Below the pieces are notes generated by a model, which was given only the letters and a program-made list of their open reading frames with translations, was not told the origin of the DNA and did not search any database. From NCBI GenBank assembly GCA_900321335.1, contig ONVR01000237.1, positions 1 through 14,659 of the forward strand: DNA of 14,659 bases, written 5' to 3'. Made by a program: the position numbers and the translations under genes. Source of the stretch: an uncultured Eubacteriales bacterium. GTDB lineage: Bacteria > Bacillota > Clostridia > Oscillospirales > Oscillospiraceae. Positions within the stretch are counted from its first letter, which is position 1; every line of letters begins with the position of its first letter. This document shows positions 1 through 5,835 of the stretch, piece after piece.

Positions 1-17
1 AAAATCTTTAAAATCGG

Positions 18-46
18 TTGACGGAAGGAATTGGAAATAGTATAAT
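18..46 (+). promoter_or_regulatory. sigma-A promoter of the sugar ABC importer operon
   Basis: The -35 box TTGACG (18-23) matches five of six consensus bases. The -10 box TATAAT (41-46) is perfect and the spacer is exactly 17 bases. Transcription should start near 53, giving a leader of about 50 bases ahead of the ATG at 102. No clear operator or cre-like catabolite site is visible in the 17 bases upstream, but the window edge cuts off most of the region where one could lie. Confidence 0.85.
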
Positions 47-80
47 TTCTACAATACAAGGGCCCGGCCTGCGTATAATC

Positions 81-99
81 TGATTTTAGGAGGAAATCA
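81..99 (+). promoter_or_regulatory. ribosome binding site in the loop of a short hairpin
   Basis: AGGAGG (88-93) lies 8 bases before the ATG at 102 and is a near-ideal ribosome binding site. It is framed by an exact inverted repeat, TGATTT (81-86) and AAATCA (94-99), so the site sits in the loop of a weak six-pair stem. The stem is AT-rich and may not be stable. It could keep the site exposed or slightly modulate initiation; no regulatory role is shown. Confidence 0.6.
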
Positions 100-101
100 A
101 A

Positions 102-1262
102 ATGAAAGCTTCCAAAGTCGTCGCGCTGCTGCTTGCTCTCATCATGGTTTTCACCCTGGCCGCCTGCGGCGGGGAGAAGAAGGCTGAGACGGCGGACAAC
201 GCGGCGGAGACCACCGGCGGCGACACCGCTGCCAACGGAACGTCCTACACCATCGGCATCAACACCTGGGGCTCCGGCGTGCCCGTTCTGGATATGTTCG
301 GCGACGCCAAGCAGTACACCCTGGAGACGCTGGGTCACAAGGTCAACCGCATGAGCGACGACTTCAGCGCCGACAAGGAGCTGCAGAACGTGCAGAACAT
401 GTGCGCGGCCGGCGTGGACGGCATCGTCTTCCAGGCTGCCGCCGTTTCCACCGTTCCCCAGGTGGGAAAAGAGTGCGCCAACGCCAAGATCCCCTTTGCC
501 TTTGACGTGTTCGTGGGCGAAGAGCCCGACCTGCAGGCCCTCAACAGCAACGAGTACTACTGCGGCGCCATCGATCTGGACATGGTCTCCGACGGCGCGG
601 CCGTGGCCCAGATGGCCTTTGACAACGGCTGCCGCAAGGCCTGCATGATCGGCGGCAACATCGGTGACAACAACATGGACCAGCGGTCCCAGGGCTTTAC
701 GGAGAAGTTCACGGAGCTGGGCGGACAGGTCCTCTTTGAGGCCCGCTGCACCGACAACTCCGAGTGTCCCTCCAAGGCCACGGATATGCTCTCCGGCAAC
801 AAGGACGCCGACTGCGTCTACTGCTTCGTGGGCGACTACATCGAGGGCACCCTCACCGCCATCGACAATCTGGGTCTGGAGAACGTCCAGGTGTACGTCT
901 CCTGTGTGGATGAGGCCACGGCCAAGTACATCCAGGCGGGAACGGTCAAGGGCGGCAACGACGGCATCTCCCTGGCCAGCTACATCTCTTCCACCCTGGT
1001 GCTCAACGCCCTGGCCGGCCATAAGATCATCGACGCCGACGGCAACGCCCCCCGGCTGAGCACCCACCCCTTCCAGGTCACGCCGGAGAACGTGGACAAC
1101 TACATCAAGGTGTTCTTCTCCGATGAGGCCCACCCCTTCACCAAGGGCATGCTGGAGGATCTGCTCTTCACCAGCAATCCCGACGTCAGCTATGACGACT
1201 ACGTCAAGCTGGTCAATGAGATCAACCTGGACTACATGCTTGAGGCAAACGGCCTGAAGTAA
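102..1262 (+). CDS. sugar-type ABC transporter substrate-binding lipoprotein
   Basis: 386 residues. This is the extracytoplasmic receptor of the importer encoded by the next three genes. Residues 1-21 form a lipoprotein signal peptide with KxxK near the start, a hydrophobic core, and lipobox L19-A-A-C22, so the mature protein should be lipid-anchored through C22 on the outer face of the membrane. A flexible Gly/Ala/Thr/Glu-rich linker (about 23-47) precedes a type 1 periplasmic-binding-protein fold (Peripla_BP_4 class). That fold is suggested by the YTIGINTWG opening strand and by the segment AAGVDGIVF near residue 105, typical of ribose/galactose-type receptors. The ligand cannot be read from sequence; a simple sugar, polyol or nucleoside are the usual options. 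The start is fixed by AGGAGG 8 bases upstream. A strong hairpin follows the stop. Confidence 0.9.
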   Translation: MKASKVVALLLALIMVFTLAACGGEKKAETADNAAETTGGDTAANGTSYTIGINTWGSGVPVLDMFGDAKQYTLETLGHKVNRMSDDFSADKELQNVQNMCAAGVDGIVFQAAAVSTVPQVGKECANAKIPFAFDVFVGEEPDLQALNSNEYYCGAIDLDMVSDGAAVAQMAFDNGCRKACMIGGNIGDNNMDQRSQGFTEKFTELGGQVLFEARCTDNSECPSKATDMLSGNKDADCVYCFVGDYIEGTLTAIDNLGLENVQVYVSCVDEATAKYIQAGTVKGGNDGISLASYISSTLVLNALAGHKIIDADGNAPRLSTHPFQVTPENVDNYIKVFFSDEAHPFTKGMLEDLLFTSNPDVSYDDYVKLVNEINLDYMLEANGLK

Positions 1263-1276
1263 GCGAAAATCCAAAG

Positions 1277-1310
1277 GGAAAAAGCCTGCCTTTGCCGGCA
1301 GGCTTTTTCC
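1277..1310 (+). terminator. intrinsic terminator or attenuator between binding protein and permease
   Basis: A perfect 14-pair stem (1277-1290 with 1297-1310) encloses the six-base loop TTTGCC. Its GC core is followed by five T, which also pair with five A on the 5' side. It lies 14 bases past the stop of the binding-protein gene and inside the operon, since the next promoter-like signal on this strand is far downstream. Partial termination or 3'-end protection here would raise the binding protein above the membrane subunits, a common arrangement in ABC importers. Strength and read-through are inferred. Confidence 0.85.
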
Positions 1311-1314
1311 AAAA

Positions 1315-1331
1315 ACGGCCGGTCCGGCCGT
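1315..1331. promoter_or_regulatory. 17-base palindrome just upstream of the first permease ribosome binding site
   Basis: The arms ACGGCCGG (1315-1322) and CCGGCCGT (1324-1331) are exact reverse complements around a single central T. As RNA it folds into a seven-pair GC stem with a three-base loop. It sits 4 bases after the preceding hairpin and 6 bases before AAGGGA (1338-1343). It could protect the 5' end of a processed permease transcript or serve as a DNA operator. The symmetry is certain; the role is not. Confidence 0.5.
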
Positions 1332-1352
1332 GTTGAGAAGGGAACAAATCAT

Positions 1353-2336
1353 ATGTCTGAAAAGAACTTGCGCGCCTCCGGGAACGGAAACCGGCAGAAT
1401 CGCTGGCTGTTCCCCGTGCTTTTTGCCGCGGTGATCGCCCTGCTGATGTTTCTGTTCAACCTGGTGTCCGGGGGCGCTTTTCTGGAGATGTCCAATCTCC
1501 GGGTCATTCTTTCCCACATCGTGTATCCGTCCTTTATCGCCTGGGGCTTCTGTTTCCTGTTTGCCTGCGGCTATACGGACATGTCCATCGGCGGCGTGAT
1601 CGTGCTGGGGTCCTTTGCCTCCTGTATCCTGGGCAACAAGCTGGGGATCCCCGGGGTGGTCATCGGCGGCCTTGTCGTGGGAATGCTGCTGATCTTCATC
1701 AATTTTCTGATTTTTACCTATACGAAGATCCCCTCCTGGATCGCCGGCATCAGCCTTGCCATGATCTATGAGGCCATCGCCGTGTTTTTGAAAATGGGAA
1801 GCAGGACGAAGGCCCTTGTTACCGCGTCGCTGGAAAAGCCCTACCGGGTGCTGGGGCAGCTGCCCTGGAGCCTGGTGTTTCTGGCGGTGGGCCTGGTGGT
1901 CATCTATTTCCTGTACAACAGGACCACCATCGGGCTGAACATCCGTGCCCTGGGCGGCAACAAGGACGTGGCGGAAAAGCTGGGCATCAGCATCAACAAG
2001 ACCCTGCTGGCGGTGGGCCTGATCACCGGTGTGCTCATCGGCATCGCCTGCTTCCTCCAGCAGAGCTACGCGGGCCAGACCACGGTCAAAACGGGTCTGA
2101 CCAGCATCAACATGATCTTCCAGCCCCTGGCCATTTACCTGTTGGCACAGATCATTCAGAAGCGGATCAATATCGTCATCTGCGTGCCGATCTGCGCCTT
2201 TATTCTCTACGCGGTGTTCAATATCCTCACCGTGCTTGGGGTCCCCTCCGGCACGCTTCAGGAGGCGTTCTTGGGCCTGTTCATCGTGATCTTCGGCGTC
2301 ATCGGACAGCGTAAGGTAAAGGGGGTCGTGAAATAA
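1353..2336 (+). CDS. sugar-type ABC transporter permease (RbsC family, BPD_transp_2), first subunit
   Basis: 327 residues, the usual length for RbsC-type permeases. The hydropathy pattern suggests about ten membrane helices (roughly 18-38, 54-71, 77-93, 100-120, 127-147, 171-187, 217-236, 250-266, 273-294, 303-319). The cytoplasmic coupling loop that docks on the ATPase is visible around residues 194-215, with the family pattern G-x3-RALGGNKDVAEKLGI. The IDLSVG motif common in this family is altered to TDMSIG near residue 75. AAGGGA lies 9 bases before the ATG. The stop overlaps the next start by one base (TAATG), implying translational coupling. With the other permease (3835-4824) it should form a heterodimeric channel rather than the homodimer of the ribose system. 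Confidence 0.88.
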   Translation: MSEKNLRASGNGNRQNRWLFPVLFAAVIALLMFLFNLVSGGAFLEMSNLRVILSHIVYPSFIAWGFCFLFACGYTDMSIGGVIVLGSFASCILGNKLGIPGVVIGGLVVGMLLIFINFLIFTYTKIPSWIAGISLAMIYEAIAVFLKMGSRTKALVTASLEKPYRVLGQLPWSLVFLAVGLVVIYFLYNRTTIGLNIRALGGNKDVAEKLGISINKTLLAVGLITGVLIGIACFLQQSYAGQTTVKTGLTSINMIFQPLAIYLLAQIIQKRINIVICVPICAFILYAVFNILTVLGVPSGTLQEAFLGLFIVIFGVIGQRKVKGVVK

Positions 2337-3838
2337 TGGCGGAAAACATCCTTGAGATCCGGGGCCTGAACAAGCATTTCGGACCCACCCACGCCAACAA
2401 GAACGTGGACTTTACCGTGAAGAAGGGGGAGATCCACGGCCTCATCGGCGAAAACGGCTCCGGCAAATCCACCCTGCTCAGCCAGATCGCGGGCCTGTAC
2501 CGCCGGGACAGCGGCGAGATGTTTGTGGACGGAGTGCCTTACGATCCGGCCAATCCCATCGACGCCAACCGGCACGGGATCTCCATGGTCATGCAGGAGC
2601 TGGGCGTGGTGGGGAATCTGCCCGCCGGCGTAAACGTGTTTCTGGGCCGGACGGGGCAGTTCTCCCGCTTCGGGATCGTCAATATGCGCAAAATGCGACG
2701 GGAGGCCCAGGCCCAGTTTGAAAAGTGGGATCTGGACGTGCCGCCGCTGAACCAGATGACCGACGGCATGATGATCGAGTCGAGAAAGATGATCGAGCTG
2801 GCCCGGGCCCTGTCCGTGGACCCCCAGCTGCTGCTCCTTGACGAGGTGACCCAGTCCCTGTCCCTGAACAACCGCCGGAAGCTCTACGAGCTGATCCGGA
2901 AATTCAAGGACATGGGCAGAAGCGTCATCGTCATCACCCACGACATCGAGGAGATGGTGGAGATCACCGACACCATTACCGTCCTGCGGGACGGAGCGGT
3001 CATCGGCAGCGTCAATTCCCAGGAGACCAGCCCCGATGAGATCCGCATGATGATGGTGGGCCGGGAGATCAGCGGCGATTACTACCGGGCGGACATGACC
3101 CCCACCTACGGGGAGAACGTGGTGCTGGAGGTCAGCGATCTGACGGTGCCCCACGAGCTGGAGGAGGTCTCCTTTACGGTACATGAGGGGGAGATCCTGG
3201 GCTTCTGCGGTCTGAGCGACTCCGGCATCCACGCGGTTGGCCGGGCTGTGTACGGCCTGAGCAAGCCCACCCGCGGCCGGGTCTTCCTCAAGGCCAACGG
3301 CGTGGAGCTTACGAGCCCCACCACCGCGCTGAACAACAACGTGGGCTACGTGCCCAAGGACCGGGACAACGAGGCCCTGATGATCCGGGCCAGCATCCGG
3401 GACAACTTCTGCCTGCCCTCTCTGACGGAGCTGAAGGGCCCCGTGGGATATCTGCGTCCCGGAAAACTGAAAAAACTCGCCGCCGACATGGTGGACAGCC
3501 TGTCGGTCAAGTGTACCGGCATCGCCCAGACCATGGACGCCCTCTCCGGCGGCAACAAGCAGAAGGTCAACTTCGGCCGGTGGCTTGCCAAGGACCTCAA
3601 GCTGCTGATCCTGGACTGCCCCACCCGCGGGGTGGACGTGGGCGTCAAGGCGTATATCTACTCCCTGATGAACGAGGCCAAGGCCAAGGGCATCGCCACC
3701 ATCCTCATCTCTGACGAGCTGACGGAGGTGCTGGGCATGGCCGACCGGCTCCTGGTCATGAAGGACGGCCGGGTGACCCGGACCATTTCCCGGGGAGAGG
3801 ACTTTACGGAACAGACGGTGATCGGGGTGATGATATGA
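2336..3838 (+). CDS. sugar-type ABC transporter ATP-binding protein with two fused ABC domains (RbsA/MglA family)
   Basis: 500 residues, the normal RbsA length, carrying two ABC modules in one chain that power the two flanking permeases. Module 1 (about 1-245) has Walker A GENGSGKST (38-46), Q-loop Q87, Walker B LLLLDE with D169/E170, and switch H202. Its signature motif is replaced by GMMIESRK (144-151). Module 2 (about 263-500) has a clear signature LSGGNKQ (403-409), but the Walker A region (289-300, GFCGLSDSGIHA) has no lysine or arginine, and the catalytic Glu is Cys (D427-C428-P-T-R-G). Site 1 (module 1 Walker motifs with module 2 signature) is therefore intact, and site 2 lacks every catalytic element. 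The substrate is unknown. It overlaps its neighbours by 1 and 4 bases. Confidence 0.9.
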   Translation: MAENILEIRGLNKHFGPTHANKNVDFTVKKGEIHGLIGENGSGKSTLLSQIAGLYRRDSGEMFVDGVPYDPANPIDANRHGISMVMQELGVVGNLPAGVNVFLGRTGQFSRFGIVNMRKMRREAQAQFEKWDLDVPPLNQMTDGMMIESRKMIELARALSVDPQLLLLDEVTQSLSLNNRRKLYELIRKFKDMGRSVIVITHDIEEMVEITDTITVLRDGAVIGSVNSQETSPDEIRMMMVGREISGDYYRADMTPTYGENVVLEVSDLTVPHELEEVSFTVHEGEILGFCGLSDSGIHAVGRAVYGLSKPTRGRVFLKANGVELTSPTTALNNNVGYVPKDRDNEALMIRASIRDNFCLPSLTELKGPVGYLRPGKLKKLAADMVDSLSVKCTGIAQTMDALSGGNKQKVNFGRWLAKDLKLLILDCPTRGVDVGVKAYIYSLMNEAKAKGIATILISDELTEVLGMADRLLVMKDGRVTRTISRGEDFTEQTVIGVMI

Positions 3839-4824
3839 AAAACAGAAAAAAGATCAAGGTTTCGGAGATCGTCCCCTTTGCGGCCTTCGTGGTGCTGTTC
3901 GTGTTCTTCACCATCGTCAGCAAGGGCCGGATGGTATCCGCCTACTCCCTGAAGATGCTGCTGGAGCAGTCCATCCTGACCATCGTGACCGCCTGCGGCG
4001 TGCTGTTCGTGGTGGCCCAGGGCTCCATCGACCTGTCGGTGGGCGTCAACGTGGCCATGTCCGGGGTCATCGGCATGCACATTGCCGCCGTCACCGGCGT
4101 GGGCTGGCTGATGGTCCCCTGCTGCATGCTCGTCGGCCTGCTGATCGGTCTGCTCAACGGCTTTCTGGTCAGTAAGTGCCACGTGCCCTCCTTTACCCTG
4201 TCCATCGCCATGCTCATCGGTCTGCGGGGCATTGTCAACTACATCCAGACCATCATCGGCATCGAGTACGTGCCGGCGTCCATGCAGTTTATCACAGGCT
4301 CCGCCTGCCGGATCATCGCCTTCGTGGTCATCGCCCTGATCGTGGCCTTCGTGTTCGAGTTCACCCGGGTGGGCCGTTACAGCCAGGCCATCGGCGAAAA
4401 CGAGACCACGGCCCGGTTCGTGGGCGTGCCCGTGAGCCGGATGAAGATCCTGGCCTTTGCCCTGTCCGGCCTTCTGGCCGGCATCGGCGCCGTCTTCTCC
4501 GTGGCCACGGTGGGCGGCACCACCATGACCATGGGCGCCTTTCTGGAGATGAAGGTGGCAATGGCCATCTTCTTCGGCGGCGTGCTGGTCACCGGCGGCA
4601 GCTCCGCCAGGTTCTACAAGGTCCTTCTGGGCTCCCTGTCCATCACCGTCATCGTTTACGGCCTGTCCCTGATCGGCATGTCCGACAGCCAGATCTCCGA
4701 GTCGGTGGAGGGCGGCCTGCTGCTGGTGATCCTGTTTATCACCATCCTGACCAACCGGGGCAAGAAGGGCTGGACCAAAGACGAGCCCGAACCGGCGGCC
4801 AGGCTGAAAAACCCGACGGAATAA
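3835..4824 (+). CDS. sugar-type ABC transporter permease (RbsC family), second subunit
   Basis: 329 residues. A basic N-terminus (MKNRKKIK) is followed by about nine to ten hydrophobic segments. The family hallmark GSIDLSVG is present at 63-70, and the coupling loop appears at about 180-205 (GRYSQAIGENETTARFVGV), followed by a Gly/Ala-rich helix. It is more canonical than the first permease and clearly not a recent copy of it. The ATG overlaps the TGA of the ATPase gene (ATGA at 3835-3838), so translation is coupled. The charged C-terminal tail (307-329) is cytoplasmic by inference. A hairpin terminator follows 12 bases after the stop, so this is the last gene of the importer operon. Confidence 0.9.
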   Translation: MKNRKKIKVSEIVPFAAFVVLFVFFTIVSKGRMVSAYSLKMLLEQSILTIVTACGVLFVVAQGSIDLSVGVNVAMSGVIGMHIAAVTGVGWLMVPCCMLVGLLIGLLNGFLVSKCHVPSFTLSIAMLIGLRGIVNYIQTIIGIEYVPASMQFITGSACRIIAFVVIALIVAFVFEFTRVGRYSQAIGENETTARFVGVPVSRMKILAFALSGLLAGIGAVFSVATVGGTTMTMGAFLEMKVAMAIFFGGVLVTGGSSARFYKVLLGSLSITVIVYGLSLIGMSDSQISESVEGGLLLVILFITILTNRGKKGWTKDEPEPAARLKNPTE

Positions 4825-4836
4825 AAAGGGCACGGC

Positions 4837-4864
4837 AAAGCGGAGGGCAAACGCCCTCCGCTTT
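4837..4864 (+). terminator. terminator of the sugar importer operon
   Basis: AAAGCGGAGGGC (4837-4848) pairs perfectly with GCCCTCCGCTTT (4853-4864) around the loop AAAC. The T-tract is short (CTTTCTT), so termination may be incomplete. The tail runs directly into the promoter of the next gene. Confidence 0.8.
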
Positions 4865-4865
4865 C

Positions 4866-4894
4866 TTGCGCCATATTTCTCCGGATGGTATAAT
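4866..4894 (+). promoter_or_regulatory. extended -10 promoter of the DUF3786-like gene
   Basis: TATAAT (4889-4894) is a perfect -10 box preceded by TGG (4886-4888), which forms an extended -10 element. A weak -35 (TTGCGC, 4866-4871) lies 17 bases upstream and touches the terminator hairpin. Transcription should start near 4901, leaving a leader of only about 13 bases before the ATG at 4914. The gene can therefore be expressed independently of the importer. Confidence 0.65.
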
Positions 4895-4899
4895 GCCTC

Positions 4900-4905
4900 G
4901 GGAGG
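4900..4905 (+). promoter_or_regulatory. ribosome binding site that sets the start of the DUF3786-like gene
   Basis: GGGAGG ends 8 bases before the ATG at 4914. An in-frame ATG at 4893 lies inside the -10 box and has no such site, and the reading frame further upstream is an out-of-frame reading of the permease gene. Confidence 0.75.
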
Positions 4906-4913
4906 GATGGCTT

Positions 4914-5531
4914 ATGGAGAGACAAGATCACAACGAGATGACCTGCGCCTACTGGCGGGAGGTCTTTCTGAAACTGGATCACGGGGATCTGATCAGGCGC
5001 TTTGCCCTGGAAAACGACGAAAAGGCCCTGTATATCACGTATTTTTGCCGACGTTACCGGATCGACCGGGAGACGGGGATCATTACCGAAACGGCACGGC
5101 CGGAGCGGACGGTGTCCATGATGACCCAGATGGCCATTTTGAATCTGTTTTACTACGCAAAGCCCGGGGCGGCAGTCTGCGGCAGGTTCGTCCCTTACCG
5201 GGACGTAAAGGGGGCGGCCCCCTTTTCCCCGGCTTTTCAGAAATCCATTGAGGAGGGACTGGCAAAGCCCTTTGACGGCCATATGGAAGCCCTGGAGGGA
5301 GCGTGCCGGGCGCTGAAAGGGGAGAAGATCTCCACGGGAGACGTTGGATATGTGATCCATGCCTTTGACTGGATGCCTGTGATGACGGTGTTCTGGGACG
5401 GAGACGAGGAGTTTCCCGCCCAGGCCAACCTGCTCTTCGATGCCCGGATCACGGATTATCTCCATGAGGAATCCGTGTGCTGCATCGCCGGAGATCTGAT
5501 GGAGCGGCTCCGGGAAGAGGCGGAGCTCTGA
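4914..5531 (+). CDS. DUF3786-like protein of unknown function
   Basis: 205 residues, cytoplasmic, with no signal peptide or membrane segment. The C-terminal half carries a block that I associate with DUF3786 (PF12654): FDWMPVMTVFWDGDEEFPA at about 151-169, followed by LLFDARITDYL and a Cys pair near 189-190. The N-terminal part (about 10-60) is charged and includes ALYITYFCRRYRID. The assignment rests on remembered motif similarity and is moderate. No catalytic residues are recognisable and I give no function. The open frame runs back to 4176, but that upstream part reads the permease gene out of frame; GGGAGG before 4914 decides the start. It stands alone between two terminators with its own promoter, so co-transcription with the importer would be by read-through only. 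Confidence 0.75.
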   Translation: MERQDHNEMTCAYWREVFLKLDHGDLIRRFALENDEKALYITYFCRRYRIDRETGIITETARPERTVSMMTQMAILNLFYYAKPGAAVCGRFVPYRDVKGAAPFSPAFQKSIEEGLAKPFDGHMEALEGACRALKGEKISTGDVGYVIHAFDWMPVMTVFWDGDEEFPAQANLLFDARITDYLHEESVCCIAGDLMERLREEAEL

Positions 5532-5541
5532 CAGAAACAGA

Positions 5542-5571
5542 AAAGCGCGGGCGCTGAGGCGCCCGCGCTTT
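5542..5571. terminator. bidirectional terminator between the convergent blocks
   Basis: A perfect 13-pair stem, AAAGCGCGGGCGC (5542-5554) with GCGCCCGCGCTTT (5559-5571), encloses loop TGAG. Reading forward it is followed by CGTTTT. Reading in reverse the stem ends in TTT and continues TCTGTTTCTG, so both directions have a T-rich tail. It serves the DUF3786-like gene on the plus strand and the 9903-to-5625 operon on the minus strand. Confidence 0.85.
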
Positions 5572-5624
5572 CGTTTTGCGGTTTGATGCTTTTTATCTGC
5601 CTTCTCCGAAGGCGGCAGGTCCCC

Positions 5625-5792
5625 TTACCGGTCACGGTTGTCGATGGTATAGACAACGCAGGCGATCCCGGCGATCATGGAAAACAGGATCGCGCCCTGC
5701 ATCCCCGCCTGCAGCCATGAGCCGACATAAAACCCGATGAGCGCGGCAAAGACCATCAAAAGAAGCGCGACTGCGGTTCTGTTTTTATTCAT
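5625..5792 (-). CDS. small two-helix membrane protein, function unknown
   Basis: 55 residues. It starts MNKNRTAVALLLMVF, followed by a first helix (about 6-24), a short polar turn (WLQAGMQG, 26-33), a second helix (about 34-49) and a polar tail ending TIDNRDR. The basic N-terminus suggests it and the tail face the cytoplasm. The start at 5792 has AAGGAAG about 8-10 bases upstream within the purine-rich run GAGGAGAAGGAAG. It lies 43 bases downstream of the UvrA2-like gene on the same strand, with no separate promoter visible, and upstream of the shared terminator, so it is probably the last gene of that operon. I do not recognise a family. Its coding reality rests on the clean start, helix pattern and context. 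Confidence 0.65.
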   Translation of the reverse strand: MNKNRTAVALLLMVFAALIGFYVGSWLQAGMQGAILFSMIAGIACVVYTIDNRDR

Positions 5793-5835
5793 AACAAGTT
5801 TCTTCCTTCTCCTCGTGGAGCGTATACGACCGGGG

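Noticed and set aside
3658..4833. A 391-residue minus-strand frame opposite the second permease
   Set aside because: The His/Gly/Asp/Gln-rich composition is typical of the antisense of membrane-protein codons, and the plus-strand permease is unambiguous.
4176..4913. Upstream extension of the DUF3786-like frame into the permease gene
   Set aside because: The extension is an Arg/His/Pro-rich out-of-frame reading of the permease and crosses the terminator; GGGAGG supports ATG 4914.
5542..5571. Inverted repeat as a possible attachment site or mobile-element end
   Set aside because: Its position between convergent genes, the four-base loop and the T-rich tails on both sides fit a bidirectional terminator, and no integrase or transposase is present.
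5599..5613. Six-pair inverted repeat GCCTTC-TCC-GAAGGC as an extra terminator after the small membrane protein gene
   Set aside because: Neither direction has a T-run after it (the adjacent T-run lies on the wrong side for the minus strand); the hairpin at 5542-5571 is far stronger.
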